From NCBI RefSeq assembly GCF_000974445.1, contig NZ_BBOJ01000034.1:26568-90567 (forward strand): a stretch of DNA of 64,000 nucleotides, in the 5' to 3' direction. Below, in pieces: positions 43,940 to 52,069 of the stretch. Source of the DNA: Lentzea aerocolonigenes. Lineage in GTDB: Bacteria > Actinomycetota > Actinomycetes > Mycobacteriales > Pseudonocardiaceae. Made by a program: the position numbers and the translations under genes. The notes under the pieces are model-generated. The model saw nothing but the letters and a program-made list of their open reading frames with translations. It searched no databases and was not told where the DNA came from. The first letter of the stretch is position 1, and every line of letters starts with the position of its first letter.

Positions 43940-45318
43940 GCAGCCGGCGCGTAGTCCTTCAGGAAGCAGCCGTACAGGTCCTCGCCCGCCTCACCGCGCA
44001 CGATCGGGTCGTACACCCGCGCCGCGCCGTCCACCAGGTCCAACGGGGCGTGGAAGCCCTCGTCGGCGAGCCGCATCTTCAACGGGTGCGGGCGCTCGTC
44101 GGTGATCCAGCCCGTGTCGACGGCCGTCATCAGGATGCCGTCGGTCTGCAGCATCTCCTCGGCGCTCGTGCGCGTCAACATGTTCAGCGCGGCCTTGGCC
44201 ATGTTCGTGTGCGGGTGCCCGGAACCCTTGTAGGCGCGGGAGAACTGACCCTCCATCGCGGACACGTTCACCACGTACTTGCGCCGGAACGACGACTTCG
44301 CCATCGCCGAACGCAGGCGCGAGATCAGCAGGAACGGCGCGGTCGAGTTGCACAGCTGCACCTCGAGCAGCTCCACCGGGTCCACCTCGTCGACGTTCTG
44401 GATCCACGAGTTCACCGCCGCGGTGTCCGGCACCAGGCCGCCCGCGTCGATGTCCTTGGAGCCCGCCATCAACGCCAGGGTCGTCACCGAGTGCGCCTCG
44501 GGAACGGCCGTGCCGGGCAGTGCGAGCTGGCCGTGGCCGCCGAACGAGATCAGCTCCGGCCTGCGCGCGTCGCCGGTCAGCGCCTCGTGCTCGGCGGACG
44601 CCAGGGGCGCGTAGGCACCGGCAGAGCGGCGGACCGTCTGCGCGGCGTTGTTGATGAGCACGTCCAACGGGCCGTGCCCGGCCACCTCGTCCGCCAGCGC
44701 CAGCACCTGGGCCGGGTCGCGCAGGTCGATGCCCACGATCTTCAGCCGGTCGATCCACTCGGCGGAGTCGGGCATCGAGGCGAACCGGCGCGCGGCGTCC
44801 TTCGGGAACCTGGTCGTGATCGTGGTGTGCGCGCCGTCACGCAGCAGCCGCAGCGCGATGTACATGCCGATCTTCGCGCGCCCACCGGTCAGCAGCGCGT
44901 TGCGGCCGGTCAGGTCCGTGCGGGCGTCGCGTTTGCTGTGGTTGAACGCGGCACACGACGGGCACAGGTTGTGGTAGAAGGCGTCCACCTCGACGAACCG
45001 CTTGCGGCACGTGTAGCAGGACCTGGCGCGCATCAACGTGCCGGCGGAAGCTCCGACGGCGTTCGACACCAGGGGCAGGCCCTGGGTCTCGTCGTCGATG
45101 CGGTCCGGCGAGCCGGTGGCGGTGAGCGCCGTCACGGCCCGGTCGTTGGCCGTGATGGCGGCCTTGCGCTCGGACTTCCGGAACTTCTTCGCGGCCTTGA
45201 AGATCTTCGCGGTGGCCCGGCGGACGCGCACCGCGTCCTCGTGCTCCGCGGGCAGGTCCTCGACCTGGGCAAGCACGCGCAGGCAGACTTCCAGCTCTGC
45301 GGGGTCGATCGAGGTCAT
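43933..45318 (-). CDS. SDR oxidoreductase with N-terminal helical region and zinc ribbon
   Basis: 461 residues. A helical N-terminus (about 1-65) is followed by a four-cysteine element (Cys101, Cys104, Cys119, Cys122), then an SDR core with TGGRAKIG (144-151), DVLINNAAQ and VVNVSAMEGQFSRAYKG, though the usual YxxxK spacing is not obvious. SDR proteins of about 250 residues rarely carry such an extension. The zinc ribbon could bind a partner or substrate. The gene is divergent from the HAD phosphatase gene with 36 bases between them. Confidence 0.82.
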   Translation of the reverse strand: MTSIDPAELEVCLRVLAQVEDLPAEHEDAVRVRRATAKIFKAAKKFRKSERKAAITANDRAVTALTATGSPDRIDDETQGLPLVSNAVGASAGTLMRARSCYTCRKRFVEVDAFYHNLCPSCAAFNHSKRDARTDLTGRNALLTGGRAKIGMYIALRLLRDGAHTTITTRFPKDAARRFASMPDSAEWIDRLKIVGIDLRDPAQVLALADEVAGHGPLDVLINNAAQTVRRSAGAYAPLASAEHEALTGDARRPELISFGGHGQLALPGTAVPEAHSVTTLALMAGSKDIDAGGLVPDTAAVNSWIQNVDEVDPVELLEVQLCNSTAPFLLISRLRSAMAKSSFRRKYVVNVSAMEGQFSRAYKGSGHPHTNMAKAALNMLTRTSAEEMLQTDGILMTAVDTGWITDERPHPLKMRLADEGFHAPLDLVDGAARVYDPIVRGEAGEDLYGCFLKDYAPAAW

Positions 45319-45354
45319 GAGCAGGCATTTTACGGGTGGAGGGGTGGTGGTCCG

Positions 45355-46074
45355 GTGACCGGGCCCGAACTGCTGGTGCTGTGGGACATCGACAACACGC
45401 TGATCTCGGCACGAGGCTTCGGCAAGCTGATGTACCGCGAGGCGTTTCTCCAGGCGTTCGGCAGGGAGCTCAGCGTCCCCGTCGACCTCGGTGGACGCAC
45501 CGAGCTGGACGTCATCGCCGAGATCTTGAAGCAGCACGACATCGAGCACACCGACGAGGCGTCCCAGCTGCTCGCCACCGCGCTCGCGAACTCCTTCGAG
45601 ACCCGGCGCCACGACCTCCCCGGTCACAGCGAGGTGCTGCCCGGCGCGCTGGAGGCACTGCGTCACTTCGCGAACGACCCGCGCGTGCACCAGGGCGTGC
45701 TGACCGCGAACCTCCGAAGCGTCGCGAAGATCAAGCTGGAGGCGTTCGGGCTCGCGGATCTCGTCGACTGGGACGTGAGCGCGTTCGGCGACGACCACGC
45801 CGACCGCGCGGAGCTGGTGAGGTTCGCCCGCGAACGCGCCGGGCACATCCGCCCGTTCACACCGGACGAGGTCGTGCTCATCGGTGACACCCCGCACGAC
45901 GTCTACGCGGCCACGACCGCGGGCGTGCGGCTGGTGGCCGTCGCGACAGGACGCAGCAGCAGGCAGGACCTCCACGAAGCTGGAGCGACGGCGGTCGTCG
46001 ACGACCTGAGCGACCTCGACGAGCTGATCAGGCACGTGTGGAAGACCGCCGCCCGGGGAAACCGCTCGGCATGA
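45355..46074 (+). CDS. HAD family hydrolase (phosphoglycolate phosphatase-like)
   Basis: 239 residues from GTG 45355. DIDNTL (11-16) holds the nucleophile Asp; VLTANLRS, K near 130 and VLIGDTPHDVYAA complete HAD motifs II-IV. The helical cap is the type found in phosphoglycolate/pyrophosphate phosphatases. It hydrolyses small phosphate esters; the substrate is unknown. The stop overlaps the ATG of the next small gene. Confidence 0.9.
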   Translation: MTGPELLVLWDIDNTLISARGFGKLMYREAFLQAFGRELSVPVDLGGRTELDVIAEILKQHDIEHTDEASQLLATALANSFETRRHDLPGHSEVLPGALEALRHFANDPRVHQGVLTANLRSVAKIKLEAFGLADLVDWDVSAFGDDHADRAELVRFARERAGHIRPFTPDEVVLIGDTPHDVYAATTAGVRLVAVATGRSSRQDLHEAGATAVVDDLSDLDELIRHVWKTAARGNRSA

Positions 46075-46229
46075 ACCCCGAAGCACCCGAAGCGGACGTG
46101 CAGGAGCAGCAGCGGGAGGTCGTCCCGCGTGAGCCTGCTGAGACGCCGCAGGCGCCGCTGGAGGCCAACGAGGCCGACGCCTACGAGCAGCAGCAGGAAG
46201 TGCCCGTGGACGAGGAGGATGAGATCTAA
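46071..46229 (+). CDS. Small acidic protein with an internal repeat
   Basis: 52 residues, about one third Glu or Asp and no basic cluster. Two copies of a unit are visible: EADVQEQQREVVP and EADAYEQQQEVPV, separated by about 22 residues. ATG 46071 overlaps the HAD stop (ATGA). Similar Glu/Gln-rich small proteins occur in actinobacteria, without known function. It precedes the SLOG/SLATT genes by a short gap. Confidence 0.75.
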   Translation: MNPEAPEADVQEQQREVVPREPAETPQAPLEANEADAYEQQQEVPVDEEDEI

Positions 46230-46272
46230 CGGGCTCTGGTCTGGCATCGATCACGGCGTTATCGTGCGCGGC

Positions 46273-47475
46273 ATGCCCACAGCAGGCGGCCCGACAGTCA
46301 AACGGCTGTCCCAGCCGGACGCCGACATCAAACCCAAGGCCCTCGGCTTGCCCCGAGGGCGGACGGTGATCTCGGTCTTCGGCTCCACCGAAGACATCGA
46401 GACGGATCTCGCCGCGAAGTTGTTGCCGGTGCTCAGATCCGTCGTCGTGACCGCGGCGCGCAACAGTGCCGTGTTCGTCACCGAAGGTACCGACAGAGGC
46501 GTTGTCCACTTGCTGGGCATGGCTTTGCAGGCCTGCGAGCAGCGCTGGCCCGTCGTCGTCGGTGTCGCACCGAGCAGCAAGGTCCACGACCTCACCGAAA
46601 CCTCCACCAACGGTCAGATCGCGCTGGAACCCAACCACAGCGTCGCCGTCATCGTCCCCGGTTCGGAGTGGACGGACGCGACCCCGGTGCTGTTCCGCAC
46701 GATCGACGCCGTCCGGCACAAGAAGCCGGTGATCGCTCTCGTCGTCGGAGGCGAGAACGAGAAGGAGGTCGTCGACCACCTCAGCGGGGACAGGCCGCTG
46801 CTGGTGATCGCCGGCACCGGTGGCCTCGCCGACCGCATCGCGACCGGTGACCTCACCGGTGACCTCGCGGTCCTGGTGCGCAGCGGCAAGATCTTCATCG
46901 TGCACGTCGACGAAGGTGCCGGCAAGGTCGTCACCGCGCTGGAACGGTTGCTGGGCAAGGAGAAGCCCGTCAAGCCGCCGAGGATCTGGCCCAAGGTCCG
47001 TTACCGGGCACCGGAAGCGCGGCCGTTGGTCGACCCCGGTTTCGTCGTCGCGTACCCGACGCTCGCGGACGCCATCCACGACGCCAACCAGGTAGTCGCA
47101 CCGGCGTTCCAGGAGCTCGACGCGCAGGCCGAGGTCGAGCAGAACCGCTACCGCCTCACCGCTGTGCTCGCGATCGCGGGCGGGCTGACGACGACGGTGT
47201 TCGCCGCGTTGCAGACGTGGCTCAAGGACACGCCGTGGCCCGGTGTGCTCGTCGTGGCGGGCGGTGCGTTCGCCGCGACCATCACGATCGTGGCCCGCAA
47301 GCGCGAGTCGCTCGACAAGTACCTCACCGCCCGTTCTCGCGCGGAACGCCTGCGGGCGCTGTACTTCGCGCACCTGGCGTCACCCGCGCCGGGCACCGAG
47401 GAAGAACGCCAGGACAAGGTGGCGGATCTGGAGGCCGCGGTCAGCGACCGCAAGCACGAGGTGGTCAGGACATGA
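46273..47475 (+). CDS. TRPM-type SLOG (LSDAT) domain fused to SLATT 2TM domain
   Basis: About 400 residues. The N-terminal domain matches TRPM-like SLOG proteins: TVISVFGSTEDIE, FVTEGTDRGVVHLLG and PVVVGVAP supply the Rossmann-like nucleotide pocket, and HKKPVIALVVGG the later strand. The C-terminal half has two helices (about 296-317 and 325-345) with flanking helices, the SLATT/DUF4231 plan. In comparative studies SLOG senses a nucleotide signal and SLATT is a membrane effector in conflict systems. The start is uncertain (ATG 46273, GTG 46264 or ATG 46219). Its stop overlaps the next start. Confidence 0.85.
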   Translation: MPTAGGPTVKRLSQPDADIKPKALGLPRGRTVISVFGSTEDIETDLAAKLLPVLRSVVVTAARNSAVFVTEGTDRGVVHLLGMALQACEQRWPVVVGVAPSSKVHDLTETSTNGQIALEPNHSVAVIVPGSEWTDATPVLFRTIDAVRHKKPVIALVVGGENEKEVVDHLSGDRPLLVIAGTGGLADRIATGDLTGDLAVLVRSGKIFIVHVDEGAGKVVTALERLLGKEKPVKPPRIWPKVRYRAPEARPLVDPGFVVAYPTLADAIHDANQVVAPAFQELDAQAEVEQNRYRLTAVLAIAGGLTTTVFAALQTWLKDTPWPGVLVVAGGAFAATITIVARKRESLDKYLTARSRAERLRALYFAHLASPAPGTEEERQDKVADLEAAVSDRKHEVVRT

Positions 47476-47888
47476 GCGACAAGCAACGCCAGGCCCAGTT
47501 CGTCGAAGCCTATCTGCGGCACCGCTTCCAGGACCGCCTCGACCACTTCGAGCGTGCCCGCAAGCGGTACTCCAGCGCGCGGACGTGGACGGTCGCGATC
47601 GCGGCCGCCCTCTTCATCGCCGCCGCTGCCGCCGCCGCGGTGGGGATGGCGGACGGGCCGCGCAGGGCCGTGTGGGGTTTCGCCGCAACGACTTTGGCCG
47701 CACTGGCCACCGCGGTGTCGCTCTACGAGGCGACGTTCGGGTTCCGCCGCCTGGCGCGGGAGAGCGCCACCACTTCCGTTGCGCTGCAACGGCTCGCGGT
47801 GGACGGTCCCACGCCGGATGACGTCGACGACGAACGGCTGGTTGCATTTGTGACCGAAGTGGAGTCGGTGCTGAGGTACGGCCGATAA
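47472..47888 (+). CDS. SLATT-like (DUF4231) 2TM protein
   Basis: 138 residues. Two helices (about 38-59 and 70-90) sit between charged helices, as in the C-terminal half of the upstream protein. FRRLARESATTSVALQRLA after the second helix is the cytoplasmic part common to SLATT proteins. The ATGA overlap ties its translation to the SLOG/SLATT gene, so the pair is a two-protein unit, perhaps a hetero-oligomeric pore. Confidence 0.85.
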   Translation: MSDKQRQAQFVEAYLRHRFQDRLDHFERARKRYSSARTWTVAIAAALFIAAAAAAAVGMADGPRRAVWGFAATTLAALATAVSLYEATFGFRRLARESATTSVALQRLAVDGPTPDDVDDERLVAFVTEVESVLRYGR

Positions 47889-48010
47889 AACCGGCGAAAA
47901 TCGTTTGAAATGCGAACGAAGAAAGCGCTCCCACCGTTGGCACGCAGCGTGGGTGATCGATTACGGAAAGCACAAGTTCTGGTGTTTCGGTGATCCCGTT
48001 GTCATGATGA

Positions 48011-48028
48011 CCGCATCCCCCGATGCGG
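48011..48028. promoter_or_regulatory. Inverted repeat before small hypothetical gene
   Basis: CCGCATC and GATGCGG flank four C bases, 14 bases before the ATG at 48042. It may be an operator or a translation-control hairpin. Confidence 0.35.
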
Positions 48029-48041
48029 AAGCAGGCACGAC

Positions 48042-48242
48042 ATGACTTGGGCGCGTCCCGCGATCGCCGAGCCCGAAACCGGCACCTTCGCCGAGGCCAA
48101 AGCTCTGGAGAAGGAGCACAGCACGATTCAGAACAGCAAGGCGGCGCGGACCGTGGCCTGTCACGCCACGGACGCGCTCGACTGCGCCGACCTGCTCGAG
48201 ATGCTCGGCCTGAGCGCCGAGGAGGGCAAGGTGCGGGTGTAA
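48042..48242 (+). CDS. Small hypothetical protein
   Basis: 66 residues beginning MTWARPAIAEPETGTFAEAKALE, with a short helical N-terminal half and two cysteines (ACHATDALDC). It overlaps the 3' end of the convergent DUF2306 gene by 82 bases. The 153-base gap upstream has lower GC than the neighbours and a small inverted repeat, consistent with a promoter. No family recognised. Confidence 0.6.
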   Translation: MTWARPAIAEPETGTFAEAKALEKEHSTIQNSKAARTVACHATDALDCADLLEMLGLSAEEGKVRV

Positions 48243-48853
48243 CCCCGCGACTGGATCCACCACTCGGCGACCAGCAGGTTCACCACGAACGACAGCCAGT
48301 TCGCGGTGGCGAAGACCATCAGCCCGGCAGCGTCGTCGGCAGGGTTGAGCAGTGCGCCGAGCAGCAGTCCCCACAGCCGGCCGGTCACGGCGGCGGTGGT
48401 CAGTGCGAAACCGCGGATCATCCAGATGCGGTGCTCGCCGAACTGACGCCGCCGTGCCGTTCGCAGGCCCTGGACCGCGCTGACGAACCAGAGCACCGAC
48501 AGGACCGTCAGCGGTCCCGACGTGGCGAGGCCGTACAGCGAGAGCTGAGCCACGACGACGCCGAGCAACGACGACGGCAGCACGCCGGCGAAGTACACGC
48601 GTCCCAGCACCCGGTGCACGCGCGGATGCCGCGCGCGCAGACCCGGCCAGAACTGCGAGACACCCGCCAGGACGGCGACCGTTCCGGTGAAGATGTGGGT
48701 GACGAGCAGGCCGTAATGGACAGGTCCGCGCAACGCGGGCCGCGCCTGGGCCATGTCCAGAGTGACGTACGCGCTCGCGGCGAAGATCGTTATCGCGACG
48801 CACACCACTCCGGACACCGCCAACCAGGCGATGTGTCCCCTCGAAGTTTTCAT
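48161..48853 (-). CDS. DUF2306 domain-containing membrane protein
   Basis: 230 residues from ATG 48853. Six hydrophobic helices and the pattern HIFTGTVAVLAGVSQFWPGLR followed by HPRVHRVLGRVYF identify DUF2306, a family of unknown function with conserved His residues that might bind a metal or haem. It overlaps the convergent small gene at its end and is divergent from the S4-domain gene. Confidence 0.88.
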   Translation of the reverse strand: MKTSRGHIAWLAVSGVVCVAITIFAASAYVTLDMAQARPALRGPVHYGLLVTHIFTGTVAVLAGVSQFWPGLRARHPRVHRVLGRVYFAGVLPSSLLGVVVAQLSLYGLATSGPLTVLSVLWFVSAVQGLRTARRRQFGEHRIWMIRGFALTTAAVTGRLWGLLLGALLNPADDAAGLMVFATANWLSFVVNLLVAEWWIQSRGYTRTLPSSALRPSISSRSAQSSASVA

Positions 48854-48943
48854 GTGTTCAAGCCTGTCAACGACTTCACCCGAACGCGCTGGTGTGTGCC
48901 CCCGAGCAAGCACTGGGGTGCGCCCTACTGGGATGATGGGCTC

Positions 48944-49159
48944 ATGCGGACGGTGGAGATCTCCGAAGAGCCGATCAGGCTAGGGCAGTTCCTCAAGCTG
49001 GCGCAGCTCGCCGAGGACGGCGGGCACGCGAAGGAGCTCATCGAGGACGGGGAAGTCCACGTCAACGGCTCTGTGGAGCTGCGGCGCGGTGCCCAGCTGC
49101 GCGACGGCGACGTGGTGGTCGTCGAGGGTGATGAGGTCCGCATTTCCGTTCGGAGGTAG
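48944..49159 (+). CDS. S4 RNA-binding domain protein
   Basis: 71 residues, almost entirely one S4 domain: IRLGQFLKLAQLAEDGGHAKELIEDGEVHVNG followed by LRDGDVVVVEGDEVRI. This is the stand-alone YbcJ/YaaA size class, associated with ribosomal RNA binding. It is divergent from DUF2306 (90-base gap) and followed by a 376-base intergenic region. Confidence 0.9.
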   Translation: MRTVEISEEPIRLGQFLKLAQLAEDGGHAKELIEDGEVHVNGSVELRRGAQLRDGDVVVVEGDEVRISVRR

Positions 49160-49535
49160 GACATTACTCCGTTCAGCGGTAAGAGCATGCACAATCGCAG
49201 TCGATCAGGCTAGGGCCTGAAGACCTCTTCTGAACCATTTCCACGTGGCATACGTAATCTTTATGTCCCAAGTGGACACGTGGAATCGTCTTGCGCGGCC
49301 AGGGTTTCAAGACGGTGAGACGCGCGTCACTCCCATATTCGGGCCATCCGGGAAAGATTTTTCCGTGGCCTGTAACGCGGATGCCGGGACGCGCGAATCA
49401 CCGGTTGCGAGCTTCGGGCGCCGAGCCTGAAAGAGGCGTTGCAGAAGATCGCGACAGATCCAGGTTCCAGGGTCCTCGGGGTGACCTGCGTACGTGCACG
49501 TCCGGAATCGCCGCTGAGCCGGGGAGATCAGAACG
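49160..49535. promoter_or_regulatory. 376-base upstream region of the glycan cluster
   Basis: No gene is supported here. GC is lower than in flanking genes. It contains an inverted repeat TTCCACGTG / CACGTGGAA (49239-49247 and 49277-49285) enclosing TAATCTTTATG, and a second short palindrome CAGGCTAGGGCCTG (49206-49219). A promoter and a regulator site, or a structured leader, for the downstream operon are likely; no known riboswitch pattern was recognised. Confidence 0.55.
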
Positions 49536-51029
49536 ATGAGTGAGCAGGTCCGCGCTGCCCGTGATGTCGACGGGCTGCGCTCCACGCTCAATCCGCTGTC
49601 CGAACACAGACAGACTCACCCACCTGTCGCCCGGTGGGAAAGTCGCTACCGCTACGCCGTGATCACGGCCGATGTGCTGACCGTTGCCCTGGTCGTCATC
49701 GCCACCGGCGCCGTCATGAGCATCCGCCACGCCGCCTTCGGGCCGCTTTCTCTTGCCCTGCTGGACATACTCACAGTGGTCGTCGTCGCCGGATCGCTCG
49801 CGATCAACCGGGTCTGGACGCCGACCGTTCTCGGTCAGGGGGCCGAGGAGTTCCGAAGACTGGGCCGGGGTTTGTTCGGTGCAGTCGTGGCGCTCGGCCT
49901 CGGAGCGCTCGCCGTCGACATCCCCGGCGCACGCCTGTGGGTCTTCGTCGTGGTACCCGCGATCGCCCTGGTCGCGTTCCCCATGCGTTATCTGCTGCGC
50001 CGCCCGCTGCACCGCGGCCGCAGTGAAGGCCGTTTCCTGCTCTCCGTCCTCGCCGCCGGCAACCTGGACACCGTCGAGGACCTCATCCACCGCACCAAGC
50101 GGGTCGCCCACCTGGGCTGGCGCGTCGACGCGATCTGCACGATCGACGGCCGCGGCCGCTCCGGCACGGAGGTCGACGGCGTGCCCGTCGTCGGCCAGCT
50201 GCGCGAGCTCGCCGACCACGTGCGCCGCGGCGGCTACCGCATCGTCGCCGTCACTCCCGACGCCTACTGGACGCCCCGCCGGCTCCAGCAGCTCGCCTGG
50301 GCCCTGGAGGGTTCCGGTGCCGAGATGGTCGTTTCGCCCGGCCTGATGGAGGTCGCGGGCCCGCGGTTGCACATGAGCGCGGTCCTCGGCATGCCGCTGC
50401 TGCGGGTCAGCGAGCCCGCGCTGAGCGGGTTCCGCCGCCTGGTCAAGGAAGTCGTCGACCGCGTCGGTGCGTTCTTCCTGCTGATCCTGCTGGCGCCGCT
50501 GATGTTCGCCGTAGCCGCCTTCGTGATGATCGACAGCCGTGGACCCGTGTTCTACCGCCAGAAGCGGGTCGGCAAGAGCGGCGTGCCGTTCACGATCATC
50601 AAGTTCCGCACCATGGTCACCAACGCCGACGCGTTGCGCACCAGGCTGGCCGCCGCCAACGAGGGGCACGGTCTGCTGTTCAAGATGAAGAAGGACCCGC
50701 GCATCACCAGGGTCGGCACGTTCCTGCGCCGGTACTCGATCGACGAACTTCCGCAGCTGTTCAACGTCCTCGCGGGCAGCATGTCGCTCGTCGGTCCACG
50801 CCCGCCGCTGCCGGAGGAGACCGCGAAGTACTCCTCGGACGTGCGGCGCCGCCTGCTCGTGAAGCCCGGCCTGACCGGTCTGTGGCAGGTGAGCGGACGC
50901 AGCGACCTGTCGTGGGAGGAGTCGATCCGCCTCGACCTGCGCTACGTCGAGAACTGGTCGCTCGCGCTCGACGCCGTGATCTTGTGGAAGACCTTCCGCG
51001 CCGTCTTCGGCGGTCAGGGGGCCTACTGA
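49536..51029 (+). CDS. Polyprenyl-phosphate sugar transferase (glycosylphosphotransferase)
   Basis: 497 residues. Four to five helices in the first 140 residues, a CoA-binding-like soluble middle, one helix near 310 and the C-terminal bacterial sugar transferase domain, with RQKRVGKSGVPFTIIKFRTM, RVGTFLRRYSIDELPQLFNV and GPRPPLPEE. The enzyme transfers a sugar phosphate from its UDP-sugar to undecaprenyl or decaprenyl phosphate, the first committed step of a surface glycan. It is the first gene of the cluster, after a long regulatory region, and its stop overlaps the next start (TGATG). Confidence 0.95.
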   Translation: MSEQVRAARDVDGLRSTLNPLSEHRQTHPPVARWESRYRYAVITADVLTVALVVIATGAVMSIRHAAFGPLSLALLDILTVVVVAGSLAINRVWTPTVLGQGAEEFRRLGRGLFGAVVALGLGALAVDIPGARLWVFVVVPAIALVAFPMRYLLRRPLHRGRSEGRFLLSVLAAGNLDTVEDLIHRTKRVAHLGWRVDAICTIDGRGRSGTEVDGVPVVGQLRELADHVRRGGYRIVAVTPDAYWTPRRLQQLAWALEGSGAEMVVSPGLMEVAGPRLHMSAVLGMPLLRVSEPALSGFRRLVKEVVDRVGAFFLLILLAPLMFAVAAFVMIDSRGPVFYRQKRVGKSGVPFTIIKFRTMVTNADALRTRLAAANEGHGLLFKMKKDPRITRVGTFLRRYSIDELPQLFNVLAGSMSLVGPRPPLPEETAKYSSDVRRRLLVKPGLTGLWQVSGRSDLSWEESIRLDLRYVENWSLALDAVILWKTFRAVFGGQGAY

Positions 51030-52069
51030 TGGAGAAGTCTCCTGTGATTGGCATTGCTGTCATCGGCGCCGGGTACTGGGGCCCGAACCTCGTCCGCAAC
51101 GCGCAGGCCACGCCCTCGTTGCGCCTGCGTCACCTGTGCGACCTCGACGTGGAGAAGGCTCAGCGCGTGCTGGGGGAGTACTCGACGGTGCGCGCCACCG
51201 CGTCGCTCGACGAGGTGCTCGCCGACCCCGAGGTCCAGGCGGTCGCGATCGCCACACCGGCCGCCACGCACCTGCCCGTCGCGATGGCAGCGCTGGAAGC
51301 CGGCAAGCACGTCCTGGTCGAGAAGCCGCTCGCGGCGAACTTCTCCGACGGCCGCAAGCTCGTCGAGACCGCCGAACAGCGCGGCCTGACCTTGATGCTG
51401 GACCACACGTTCGCCTACACCTCCGCCGTGCAGCACCTGCGCAAGATCATTCGCGGCGGCGAGATCGGTGACATCCAGTACATCGACTCGGTGCGCATCA
51501 ACCTCGGTCTGGTGCAGCCGGACGTGGACGTGCTGTGGGATCTCGCCCCGCACGACCTGTCGATCTTCGAGGCGATCCTGCCCGACGACGTTCGCCCGGT
51601 GGAGGTCGCGGCGCACGGCTCGGACCCGATCGGTGCGGGCGTCGCGTGCGTCGGCCACCTGACGGTCCGGCTGTCCAACGGGGCGATCACGCACGTGCAC
51701 GTGAACTGGCTGTCGCCGACCAAGATCCGCACGATGGTCATCGGCGGTTCGCAGCGCACGGTCGTGTGGGACGACAACAACCCGGCGCAGCGGCTGTCGA
51801 TCTACGACCGCGGCGTCGACCGTTCCGTGGAACAGCAGAAGATCTCCTACCGCACCGGCGACATGGTCGCGCCGGCGCTGGTGGAACGCGAGGCGCTGCG
51901 CACGATGATGGCCGAGTTCGCGGCGTCCATCACCGAGAAGCGCCCACCCCTGACCGACGGCCGCGCGGGCCTGCGCGTCCTCGCGGTGCTGGAGGCGGCG
52001 TCGGAGTCGCTGCGCTCCGGCGGAGTGTTCGTTCCCGTTCAACAAGTGGAAAGCAGGGTTTCTTCATGA
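51029..52069 (+). CDS. Gfo/Idh/MocA oxidoreductase (WbpB/WlbA-like)
   Basis: 346 residues. The N-terminal Rossmann domain has VIGAGYWGPNLVRN, then HVLVEKPLA (EKP motif) and DLAPHDLSIFEAI with the catalytic-type Asp and His of the family. Members oxidise sugar nucleotides; with a DegT aminotransferase and a WbpD-like acetyltransferase in the same cluster, C3 oxidation of UDP-GlcNAc(A), as in diacetamido-sugar pathways, is a plausible role. Overlaps neighbours at both ends. Confidence 0.92.
   Translation: MEKSPVIGIAVIGAGYWGPNLVRNAQATPSLRLRHLCDLDVEKAQRVLGEYSTVRATASLDEVLADPEVQAVAIATPAATHLPVAMAALEAGKHVLVEKPLAANFSDGRKLVETAEQRGLTLMLDHTFAYTSAVQHLRKIIRGGEIGDIQYIDSVRINLGLVQPDVDVLWDLAPHDLSIFEAILPDDVRPVEVAAHGSDPIGAGVACVGHLTVRLSNGAITHVHVNWLSPTKIRTMVIGGSQRTVVWDDNNPAQRLSIYDRGVDRSVEQQKISYRTGDMVAPALVEREALRTMMAEFAASITEKRPPLTDGRAGLRVLAVLEAASESLRSGGVFVPVQQVESRVSS

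Noticed and set aside
45319..47373. Minus-strand extension of the zinc-ribbon SDR to over 1100 residues
   Set aside because: It runs antisense through the HAD and SLOG genes; the SDR begins sensibly at 45318.
48977..49215. Repeated GATCAGGCTAGGG at about 48974 and 49203 as an attachment site pair
   Set aside because: The match is only about 13 bases, one copy lies inside the S4 gene, and no integrase is nearby.
49160..49535. Cyclic-di-AMP or other riboswitch before the glycan cluster
   Set aside because: No recognisable conserved core of a known riboswitch class was seen; only simple inverted repeats.
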